Part shown: positions 1 to 5,554 of the stretch, piece by piece
How the letters are laid out: each line of letters begins with the position of its first letter
Numbering within the stretch: position 1 is the first letter of the stretch
DNA from: Thermoplasmatales archaeon ex4484_6
GTDB taxonomy: Archaea > Thermoplasmatota > Penumbrarchaeia > Penumbrarchaeales > Penumbrarchaeaceae
Assembly: GCA_002254385.1 (NCBI GenBank)
Contig: NJDO01000116.1
Span: 1-5,766 of the forward strand
Direction of reading: 5' to 3'
DNA length: 5,766 nucleotides
Made by a program: the position numbers and the translations under genes
Notes under the pieces: generated by a model
The model's input: the letters and a program-made list of their open reading frames with translations, nothing else
What the model was told of the DNA's origin: nothing
Database searches by the model: none

Positions 1-258
1 ACCATCATGCCGATCCTGATGATGGTGATAGTATCCTCGATCTACATCAGGATAGCTCTCAATCCGGTGGATCTGATCACGGTCCTGCTCTCCATAACAC
101 TGATGTCGCTTATATACATGATATTCTACGTCAAGGCAGAGAGGAACTGGAGATTCGTCTACGGCGTGGTCTATTCTCTGTTCTTCATGTCCATACTCAT
201 ATGGCTTCTTCCCTATGCGGCTCTGACGATAACCAGGACCAACTGGGGAACAAGATGA
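1..258 (+). CDS. Family 2 glycosyltransferase, hyaluronan/chitin synthase-like, C-terminal membrane part (5' end outside window)
   Basis: The frame is open from base 1 and ends at TGA 256-258, so this is the last 85 codons of a gene that begins before the window. An internal ATG at base 7 is probably not the start, since the residues before it are also hydrophobic. Three hydrophobic segments are visible, at about residues 3-19, 22-44 and 51-73 of the fragment, followed by the tail ITRTNWGTR. In processive family 2 glycosyltransferases of the hyaluronan/chitin synthase group, the last membrane helix is followed by a very similar Trp-Gly-Thr-Arg tail, and this is the main basis for the call. 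The family polymerises nucleotide-sugars at the cytoplasmic face and moves the chain through its own membrane helices. The catalytic domain is not in the window, so substrate and activity cannot be judged. An unrelated multi-pass membrane protein is possible. Confidence 0.6.
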   Translation, partial: TIMPILMMVIVSSIYIRIALNPVDLITVLLSITLMSLIYMIFYVKAERNWRFVYGVVYSLFFMSILIWLLPYAALTITRTNWGTR

Positions 259-290
259 AGCGTTCACTGAAATAACGAGATCTCCCGAAA

Positions 291-302
291 AAATGTACAT
301 TT
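291..302. repeat. Perfect 12-bp palindrome AAATGTACATTT
   Basis: The twelve bases read the same on both strands. The site lies 32 bases after the glycosyltransferase stop and about 50 bases before the TATA-like box at 351-362. A dimeric regulator could bind here, but one short A+T-rich palindrome is also expected by chance. Low confidence as a functional site. Confidence 0.2.
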
Positions 303-350
303 ACTTCATTCTATCCTGGTCTGGACGGTCAAAGTGCGCATTTAGGGTTC

Positions 351-380
351 AAAGATATATACTTCCGTATTCAATATATT
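351..380 (+). promoter_or_regulatory. Archaeal promoter candidate with two TATA-like boxes
   Basis: AAAGATATATAC at 351-362 fits an archaeal BRE/TATA arrangement (purine-rich BRE-like bases followed by ATATATA). A second TATA-like stretch, AATATATT, lies at 373-380. With the usual spacing of about 25 bases, the first box would start RNA near 380 and the second near 403. The first start would give a leader carrying the purine run GGGAGGG (389-395). The second would give a nearly leaderless transcript at the ATG at 406. Nothing else in the 498-base gap looks as promoter-like on this strand. Confidence 0.45.
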
Positions 381-566
381 CACCAGACGGGAGGGAACTA
401 TCCTTATGGAATATTCTCTCACACCTCTCTCCTCTCTAATCCCCCACTTCCCCCCCGTCTTTCTTCTCCATTATCTATCCCATATCTCCGGGCAGTATTT
501 TCCCTCGCCTGCCTTCGCTTCCACTTTGGTACGACAATTCATTTCGAATTTTCATTCATGCGTGAC

Positions 567-579
567 GGGCCACCGGCCC
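567..579. repeat. Short G+C-rich hairpin
   Basis: GGGCC (567-571) and GGCCC (575-579) can pair with a three-base loop, ACC. The hairpin is followed directly by the first copy of the 12-base repeat ending in TTTT, so it could be a weak terminator-like element or part of a structured RNA with the larger hairpin at 594-624. Confidence 0.3.
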
Positions 580-676
580 ATGAGGGTTTTGTATGAAGAT
601 TCGGTGAAACACACCGAATCTTCACTCTTTTGTTGTGAGCATCGATCAGCATAGGGTTGATGTTCATGAGGGTTTT
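579..676. repeat. 12-base direct repeat CATGAGGGTTTT, copies at 579-590 and 665-676
   Basis: The same 12 bases occur twice, 86 bases apart, one on each side of the perfect hairpin at 594-624. The second copy runs on into seven T residues (673-679). Flanking bases differ, so this is not a longer duplication. It may be a binding site, the ends of a small insertion, or chance in A+T-richer DNA. Confidence 0.35.
594..632 (+). terminator. Perfect 13-bp hairpin followed by a T-rich run
   Basis: Bases 594-606 and 612-624 are exact reverse complements with a five-base loop, AAACA, and the 3' arm is followed by CTCTTTTG. A stem-loop plus T-rich run resembles an intrinsic terminator for RNA started at the promoter near 351-380. 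Archaeal termination depends mainly on the U-tract, so the hairpin may instead be a stable element of a small RNA. A cleaner run of seven T residues lies at 673-679. The structure itself is certain from sequence; its role is not. Confidence 0.5.
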
Positions 677-679
677 TTT
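673..679 (+). terminator. T7 tract, possible archaeal U-tract terminator
   Basis: Seven T residues in a row, 41 bases past the hairpin terminator candidate and 77 bases before the protease start. Archaeal RNA polymerase can stop at such tracts without a stem-loop, so this could end any transcript that passes the hairpin. Confidence 0.3.
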
Positions 680-719
680 GATTTGAATTGGAGGGTGATG
701 ACGCTTTCGAGGGTGCCCC

Positions 720-732
720 GGTAACGTTTACC
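720..732. promoter_or_regulatory. Inverted repeat GGTAA-CGT-TTACC before the protease gene
   Basis: Five-base arms with a three-base spacer are centred about 31 bases before the protease ATG at 757, where the TATA/BRE of a leaderless or short-leader archaeal gene would lie. TTTACCTAA (727-735) is only a poor match to a TATA box and no strong Shine-Dalgarno site precedes 757. The repeat could be an operator overlapping a weak promoter. Low confidence. Confidence 0.2.
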
Positions 733-756
733 TAAGAGAAGACCATATCATCCTCG

Positions 757-2769
757 ATGAAGAACTACTCAACATTGATAATCGCGGCACTGATACTCCT
801 GCCCGCTGCTGACCTGTTCCCGGTCCCGGGAGAGGGACCGGAACTGCGCGGGAGAGCACCCGGACCCCACTGGCATCCCCTGGATGATGTTCATGTCGGG
901 GAAAGCCTTCCATGGTGGGAGAGGACATGCCTCGACCTGAACAGGAACGGTATCTCGGATGTTCTGGATCCCTATGCCGGGCTTTCGGGCGAGGATGCAC
1001 CGGAGCTCGACATCACCGTTTCATACTCCCGAGAGATCTCCGATTCCGACCTGAGAACGCTGGAGGAGAGGGGATTCCCCGCTTCCCTCGTCATCGACCT
1101 GATCGACGCGGTCGTTCTGCACGGAGTGCCTTCGAACAGGATCTACGAGATAACGCAGCTCGACGGTGTCGTGTTCGTGGAACCTCCCGGAATCCCCGTA
1201 CTCTTCTCCGATGTGGCCAATCCCACTGTCAGGGCGAAGGGATCCGATCTCTACTCCCCGGAAACTGCATGGGACCTTGGATTCAGCGGGGAGGGGGTTT
1301 CCATCGCCGTGATAGATACCGGTATCGATGACGAACACCCCTCCCTCAAGGGAAAGTTCCTGGGCGGGGTGGATATGACCAAACCGGACAACCTTCCCTT
1401 CCTCTATCCCCAGGACGGGTCCTTCAACCCGGATGATATCCAGGGGCACGGTTCCACATGCTCCGGTATCGCAACGGGAACGGGGGCGCCGGAAGGTCTT
1501 TATCAGGGAACGGCTCCCGGGGCCAGACTGGTCGATGTGAGGATCGGTACCAAGATAGGTTACGCACCCGGAGAGTTCTGGGTCGGGATCGTGTCGGACC
1601 CGAATATGAAGGATGGGACAATAAGAGGGATCAAATGGGCCACCGAGATGAGCGATGCCCTGTGGCCGAACGGCGGCGAGGAATACAGGGGGATAGACAT
1701 CTTCTCCATCTCTTGGGGTGTGGACATCGGTTCCCCATCGGATGGTACTGACCAGTACTCAAGGCTTCTGGACGCGGCCGTTGACCAGGGTGTGATCGTT
1801 GTGAATGCGGCCGGGAACGAGGGGCCAACGTACACGGGCTTCTCTGCCCTGTCAGCCTCATCCAAGGCAATAATAGTCGCAGCCACCGACGACAGGAACA
1901 CACCGGAACACGATGATGATGTCATCGCCTTCTACTCGACAATAGGCCCGAGGGCGGACAACGGTGACGGGAACCCCTTCGATGAACTGAAACCCGACAT
2001 AGCCGCTCCCGGGACCAACATCACAAACCTGCAGCCGGACACCACGAGAATCACTGGGGATGCCTCATCCAACGGCTACGGTCCGAGAGGGTCCGGCACC
2101 TCATACGCAACTCCCCTTGTCGCCGGAGTCGTGGCTCTCATACTGGAGGCAAATCCGCTCCTTGAAGGGAAGAACGAGCTCGTGAAGGAGATACTGAAGT
2201 ACACGGCGGAGAGGAAGCAGCCGCCCACCTATCCCGACCTTGACCCGTTCTGGGAAACGGATTTCGGGTACGGGGTGGTGGATGCATACAATGCCGTGAG
2301 GCTCGCAGGGATGATGGATGACCCCTCCGCTTTCATCCCGGACCTCCAGGCGCACATCACGAATATATCCACGATCGGAAACGTCACACCCTTCTTCTCC
2401 TACAATACCTCCTCCTCGTTCGAGTTGAGCGGCCTGGGTTGGGCCAGAATTGGTGATTTCGACCGCACCGAATACTGCATTGATGATGGTGAATGGAAGG
2501 TCGTGGACCAGCAGTCCCCGGATATGTTCAACCCCTGGTCGGTCTCCATAAAGGGACTGACTATGGGACCGCACCGCATCAAGGTGAGAACTGTGGGGCA
2601 GGGCGGTACATCACTCTATTCGTTCGTGGACGTCAATGTCGTGAAAGAGGCATCCGAACCAAAGGGTGCCCTTGCGGGGAGCTCCATTCTCTGGGCGGTG
2701 CTCGGCGTGATCGCCATTGCCGGCGCGGCCGTGTACATCTATCTGAAAAGGAGAAAAGGGGCGGTGTGA
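757..2769 (+). CDS. Exported membrane-anchored subtilisin-like serine protease (peptidase S8)
   Basis: A 670-residue subtilase with its full catalytic set: Asp187 (VIDTGID), His231 (GHGSTCSGIATG), oxyanion Asn354 (NAAGNEGP) and nucleophile Ser449 (GSGTSYATPLVAG). The N-terminus has a signal peptide (Lys2, hydrophobic about 6-18). Next comes an EF-hand-type loop, Asp60-Asn62-Asn64-Gly65-Asp68-Asp71, likely calcium-binding, then an inhibitor-I9-like propeptide (about 85-150) and the S8 domain (about 165-515). Residues about 530-630 look like an Ig-type beta-sandwich (IDDGEWKVV, MGPHRIKVRTVG). A hydrophobic helix at about 642-662 and the basic tail KRRKGAV would anchor the enzyme with its catalytic part outside. 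ATG 757 is the first start after the in-frame stop TAA 733-735; no strong ribosome-binding site precedes it. Probable role: surface or environmental protein degradation, or processing of envelope proteins. The family call is secure; substrates are unknown. Confidence 0.96.
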   Translation: MKNYSTLIIAALILLPAADLFPVPGEGPELRGRAPGPHWHPLDDVHVGESLPWWERTCLDLNRNGISDVLDPYAGLSGEDAPELDITVSYSREISDSDLRTLEERGFPASLVIDLIDAVVLHGVPSNRIYEITQLDGVVFVEPPGIPVLFSDVANPTVRAKGSDLYSPETAWDLGFSGEGVSIAVIDTGIDDEHPSLKGKFLGGVDMTKPDNLPFLYPQDGSFNPDDIQGHGSTCSGIATGTGAPEGLYQGTAPGARLVDVRIGTKIGYAPGEFWVGIVSDPNMKDGTIRGIKWATEMSDALWPNGGEEYRGIDIFSISWGVDIGSPSDGTDQYSRLLDAAVDQGVIVVNAAGNEGPTYTGFSALSASSKAIIVAATDDRNTPEHDDDVIAFYSTIGPRADNGDGNPFDELKPDIAAPGTNITNLQPDTTRITGDASSNGYGPRGSGTSYATPLVAGVVALILEANPLLEGKNELVKEILKYTAERKQPPTYPDLDPFWETDFGYGVVDAYNAVRLAGMMDDPSAFIPDLQAHITNISTIGNVTPFFSYNTSSSFELSGLGWARIGDFDRTEYCIDDGEWKVVDQQSPDMFNPWSVSIKGLTMGPHRIKVRTVGQGGTSLYSFVDVNVVKEASEPKGALAGSSILWAVLGVIAIAGAAVYIYLKRRKGAV

Positions 2770-2772
2770 AGG

Positions 2773-3774
2773 TTACGTCCTGCGCACGTAGGTGTTCAGC
2801 GTTATCTTCCCGATATCGGCGCCGTACGCCCCGATCCTCTCCAGGGAATTCAGGACATATGCAAGGATGACCGCCTCATCCGAGGGGAGCTTGAAGACCT
2901 TCTTCATCAGGGGCTGGAGAGATGAGGACTGCTCCCTTGCATCGTCTATGACCCTGTCGGCAAGGTCCATCTCCCTGGAAAGGAGCGATACCACGGAATC
3001 CGTGAATATCTTCTTCGCCTTCATACCCTCCCGGTGTATCGCGTTTATCAGGGAAGGGTCCTCGAACGATTCCCTCATCTGCATGTACCGCGCCATTGAT
3101 ACGGCATGGTCGGCGACCCTCTCCACGAGCCTGGATGAAATCATGTAGTTGAGTGCATCCTCGGTGCTTATGTTGGCCTTCTCTGACATCCTCGGATACA
3201 TCGACAGCATGTTGTATTCCTTGTGTATCAGCCAGTTGATGCGGTCAACCTCCATGTCCCTCAGGACAACATCATCCAGCATCATGTTTCCCGGGTCCTT
3301 GAGGCCTATTAGGGAATCCTCCACCATCTTCTCCGTTATGTACGCCATCCTCTTCAGTCCCGTTCTCAGGGAAAAATCCGCCGGGTCTATCAGGTCCTGC
3401 AGCCTGATGAGGTCCTTCCTCTCCTCGACTATCTCCACCCCCATCACGAGCCTTGTGAATTCCCTCACAACCCTTGCAAGCTCCGGAGGTATGGAACCGT
3501 TCGATGTCACAACAAGGGATGTCACCCCCGAAACGTAGGCTCCAACGAGACGCCTCATTATGGCATCCGGACCCTCCTTTCCCGTGAGCTTTATCTCCCC
3601 GTCCACGGACTCCCTGGACGTCAACGGTCCCGGAGACAGTATCAGGTTCCCGTTCCTGTCCTCCATGATGTTGAGCGAGCTGCCCGACGATATACCCACC
3701 TTCCGGGCCCATCTCTTTGGAATGGATACTATATATGTGGAACCGCCGGATAACTGGACCTTTCTCGTTTCCAT
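2773..3774 (-). CDS. PhoU-family regulator with N-terminal AbrB/SpoVT domain
   Basis: From ATG 3774 the product has 333 residues. It opens with METRKVQLSGGSTYIVSIPK, the swapped-hairpin AbrB/SpoVT DNA-binding fold found at the front of archaeal PhoU homologues (residues about 1-48). After a linker domain come two helical PhoU repeats, about 130-235 and 243-333. The first carries the PhoU-type metal-site motif as LVERVADHAVSMA. The second has LERIGAYGADIG, where the usual Asp after ERIG is Ala, so its metal site may be weakened. An alternative GTG start at 3780 would add two residues; ATG 3774 is preferred because GGGTG (3784-3780) lies five bases ahead of it and the family starts at this Met. 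PhoU proteins relay phosphate or metal status to transporters and regulators, and the AbrB domain suggests direct DNA binding. No phosphate transporter gene is nearby, so the target is unknown. The stop lies 3 bases from the protease stop. Confidence 0.9.
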   Translation of the reverse strand: METRKVQLSGGSTYIVSIPKRWARKVGISSGSSLNIMEDRNGNLILSPGPLTSRESVDGEIKLTGKEGPDAIMRRLVGAYVSGVTSLVVTSNGSIPPELARVVREFTRLVMGVEIVEERKDLIRLQDLIDPADFSLRTGLKRMAYITEKMVEDSLIGLKDPGNMMLDDVVLRDMEVDRINWLIHKEYNMLSMYPRMSEKANISTEDALNYMISSRLVERVADHAVSMARYMQMRESFEDPSLINAIHREGMKAKKIFTDSVVSLLSREMDLADRVIDDAREQSSSLQPLMKKVFKLPSDEAVILAYVLNSLERIGAYGADIGKITLNTYVRRT

Positions 3775-3800
3775 TAACACACCCGGGGGTTTACATACTT

Positions 3801-3820
3801 CTTAATTAATATATATATCC
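3801..3820 (-). promoter_or_regulatory. TATA-like promoter for the PhoU gene, inside the end of the upstream gene
   Basis: On the minus strand the run GGATATATATATTAATTAAG contains strong TATA-like sequence. A box centred near 3812 would place the RNA start near 3786, giving a leader of about 12 bases with GGGTG before ATG 3774. The same bases encode the last residues (DIYIN) and TAA stop of the transglutaminase-like gene. The PhoU gene may therefore have its own promoter as well as reading from upstream. Confidence 0.5.
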
Positions 3821-5025
3821 ACTATGGAAATGTCTACCGAACTCTCGAAGGCCCATCCCAGATCGGAATGTCCCCGGATGTACATATCCTCCAGGGTTCC
3901 CTGCTGTACAACAACATCCGAGGGGAACCAGCCGAACACGAGCTGGGACTGGGGCTCCACGACGAGCCATTTGCCCAGTTCATCCTCGATTATCTGGAAC
4001 GGTATGTCAAGTCCGAAGCGCTCGTTGACCGGATCAAGGACCGAATCGTCATCTCCCAGGTAGAAAGCGCAGAAGGCATGCTTCTCGGTGAACACTATCC
4101 TGGAATTCCCGCCGAGACAGGTCACGACGGATCCCAGAAGAATGGAATAATCCTCGCAGTCCCCTCCCCCCCTCTCCAGGCATGTGATAGGGGATATCCA
4201 CTCGTTGGAACCCGTGTCGGGATCCGGGATGTATTCCAGCCTGGACGAGACGAACTCGTATGCATCCACTATGTCCTGGATCGTGAAGTTCCCGTCCATC
4301 ATCCCCTCCCCTTCGAGGATGCCCTCGAGCTCCCCGATATCCCCGCGGATCATGTCGTTCACCTTGTCGTAGAAATACGGTTCGTTGTGACCGAACCTGG
4401 GGGGTGTTCCCTCCCCCGCAAGCGGTATGATGTTGATACCGGAACCCTCGAAGGAGAGGTTCTCCCGCCTCACCCAGCTCACGGGGCCCTCCACCAGAAT
4501 GTCCATGACGAGGGAGAACGTGAGCTCCCCGTCGGCCGGAGGGGGCGACGGGATCGGTATGAGCATGTGCCTGAGGTAGGTCCTTCCGCCCGGTTCGATG
4601 TACCTTCCGACCTCGCCCTCCGCCGAGGCACCCCATCCCGTAGTGTAACCAATGCTCTCGACATAGATGGCCGACGGACCCTCGTTCATCGCCTCCAGGT
4701 TCAACACCGCACCTATACCTTCCATGCCATCAAGGGCTTCCGCGCTCCTGTTGACGGTGTACATGGGAACTATGGAGAACTGCGGTGTGGGCCCCCCCCT
4801 TATGAATAGTGGAGGTTCCTCATGAAGAAGGGGTCTTTCGGCGGGAGCCGGGACGACCAGGTCATCCCTCGCGAATCCCGGCCTCTCTCCGGATTCGATC
4901 ACCCACTGCAGGAAGAAGTAGAAACCCACGAGGGATCCGATAGTGAGTATCATCATGACCAATACTACCCTAATAAGAAGGAACCAGGCTTCCCTGTTCC
5001 TCACCCGCGAACGTGACACGAACAT
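3802..5025 (-). CDS. Membrane-anchored transglutaminase-like (papain-fold) protein
   Basis: From ATG 5025 the product has 407 residues. A short basic N-terminus (SRSRVRNR) precedes one membrane helix at about 14-42, so the rest probably faces outside. Residues about 80-200 look beta-rich and unrecognised. Residues about 245-360 match a transglutaminase core: Cys290 in RGGGDCEDYSILLGSVV and His316 in EKHAFCAFYL. The third catalytic residue could be Asp331 (VLDPVNER). The Trp-x-x-x-Asp-Pro motif usually seen at this point reads WLVVEP, with Glu357. Known members are cysteine proteases, amidases or cross-linking enzymes; the substrate here cannot be inferred. The frame stays open upstream to an ATG at 5382, but that would add 119 low-complexity residues lying antisense to the YkgJ-like gene, so the start at 5025, just before the membrane helix, is chosen. 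The gene lies 27 bases upstream of the PhoU start and may be cotranscribed with it. Confidence 0.82.
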   Translation of the reverse strand: MFVSRSRVRNREAWFLLIRVVLVMMILTIGSLVGFYFFLQWVIESGERPGFARDDLVVPAPAERPLLHEEPPLFIRGGPTPQFSIVPMYTVNRSAEALDGMEGIGAVLNLEAMNEGPSAIYVESIGYTTGWGASAEGEVGRYIEPGGRTYLRHMLIPIPSPPPADGELTFSLVMDILVEGPVSWVRRENLSFEGSGINIIPLAGEGTPPRFGHNEPYFYDKVNDMIRGDIGELEGILEGEGMMDGNFTIQDIVDAYEFVSSRLEYIPDPDTGSNEWISPITCLERGGGDCEDYSILLGSVVTCLGGNSRIVFTEKHAFCAFYLGDDDSVLDPVNERFGLDIPFQIIEDELGKWLVVEPQSQLVFGWFPSDVVVQQGTLEDMYIRGHSDLGWAFESSVDISIVDIYIN

Positions 5026-5092
5026 GCAACGTTGAGGTTGAACTTGAAAGTTTTGGGAAGGGTTATATTCGGATGAGGGCCTTCGAGGGATC
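5026..5092. promoter_or_regulatory. Divergent promoter region with one TATA-like core
   Basis: Only 67 bases separate the start codons of the transglutaminase-like gene (minus) and the YkgJ-like gene (plus). The clearest TATA-like element is GGTTATATTC at 5061-5070, which reads GAATATAACC on the other strand. On the plus strand its centre is about 26 bases before ATG 5093, the spacing expected for a leaderless transcript. On the minus strand it would start RNA near 5040, leaving about 15 bases before ATG 5025 with no Shine-Dalgarno site. The two genes may share or compete for this core. Confidence 0.4.
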
Positions 5093-5554
5093 ATGGTCGA
5101 TCTCGAATTCGACCGGAAAGGACTCGATGGATACATCCGGTCCGAATGGAAGGAGGTGCCGCCGTCCCTCCGCTGGGAATGCATCAGATGCAGCTGGTGC
5201 TGCAGGCAGCCCTGGAGGGTGAACCTGACATGGCCGGAATTTGATAGAATTGTAACGCTTGCAGGGAAAAAGGAACTTCCCAGGTTCGGCAGGGAGGTGG
5301 ACCCCGAAACGGGCCTGGACCATCCCTTCTTCGTCATAGAGGGCAAGTGCCCCATGCTCGAGGACGAGGGAGCCGTATGCACGATGTATCCCGACTGGCC
5401 CTACACCTGTGCCACCTATCCCTTCCTGCTCATGCCGGACGGGAGGCTGATGTATCACACCGGGTGCGCGGGGATAGGAAAGGGTGGTGTCATAGATATC
5501 GATTCGATGAAGGAAAAGATAATGAGGGAGCGGAAGAAGGCGGGAATGCGTTGA
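5093..5554 (+). CDS. YkgJ/CxxCxxCC-family cysteine-cluster protein
   Basis: A 153-residue protein with eight Cys in the pattern of the YkgJ-like family (once described as zinc- or iron-chelating). The N-terminal cluster is Cys30-x2-Cys33-x2-Cys36-Cys37 in WECIRCSWCC. Then come Cys86 in GKCPML, Cys96 and Cys106 in CTMYPDWPYTCATYPF, and Cys125 near the end. The second block is the usual C-x-x-Y-x-x-R-P-x-x-C-R-x-Y-P motif with Trp for the common Arg and Ala for the second Arg. The Cys set predicts bound metal, probably zinc or an iron-sulfur cluster; the biochemical role of the family is poorly known. No signal peptide or membrane segment is seen, so it should be cytoplasmic. ATG 5093 is the only plausible start: no in-frame start lies between it and the TATA-like core, and GAGGG at 5085-5089 is only three bases away, so a leaderless start is likely. 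Confidence 0.88.
   Translation: MVDLEFDRKGLDGYIRSEWKEVPPSLRWECIRCSWCCRQPWRVNLTWPEFDRIVTLAGKKELPRFGREVDPETGLDHPFFVIEGKCPMLEDEGAVCTMYPDWPYTCATYPFLLMPDGRLMYHTGCAGIGKGGVIDIDSMKEKIMRERKKAGMR

Larger units (their letters stand above)
406..654 (+). other. Doubtful 82-codon ORF or non-coding transcript behind a TATA/SD-like signal
   Basis: An ATG at 406 follows the Shine-Dalgarno-like GGGAGGG (389-395) at 10 bases and TATA-like boxes at 351-362 and 373-380, so the initiation context is better than for several real genes here. The 82-residue product is rich in Ser, Pro, Phe and His, has no motif I recognise, and does not share the Asp/Glu/Gly-rich, AGG-using style of the neighbours. Its first third comes from a tract that is almost all pyrimidine (414-481) and its last third runs through a perfect hairpin (594-624). 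These points favour a transcript that is not translated, or a small RNA of roughly 220-250 nucleotides ending near the hairpin. I list it as unresolved rather than as a gene. Confidence 0.25.

Noticed and set aside
340..365. tRNA-like GGTTCAAA in the intergenic region
   Set aside because: No acceptor, D or anticodon stems can be drawn around it, and the bases after it form the TATA-like box.
690..724. Leader peptide of eight codons starting at ATG 698 after GGAGG
   Set aside because: The spacing to the purine run is only three bases, the peptide has no regulatory codon run, and no attenuator structure links it to the protease gene.
688..735. C/D-box small RNA from GTGATGA at 695-701
   Set aside because: A C-box-like heptamer is present but no CTGA D box follows at a workable distance.
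1021..1449. Minus-strand ORFs inside the protease gene (also 1560-1925 and 2101-2574)
   Set aside because: They overlap a gene with a full catalytic set, have no initiation signals and show no recognisable features.
3868..4809. Long plus-strand ORF of 313 codons opposite the transglutaminase-like gene
   Set aside because: It is a mirror of codon bias in the real gene on the other strand. The product has no motif, and the minus-strand frame has the membrane helix and the Cys/His core.
5026..5382. N-terminal extension of the transglutaminase-like gene to an ATG at 5382
   Set aside because: The added 119 residues are rich in Ser, Pro and Arg with no domain, and they lie antisense to the well-supported YkgJ-like gene. 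The membrane helix right after Met at 5025 marks the natural start.
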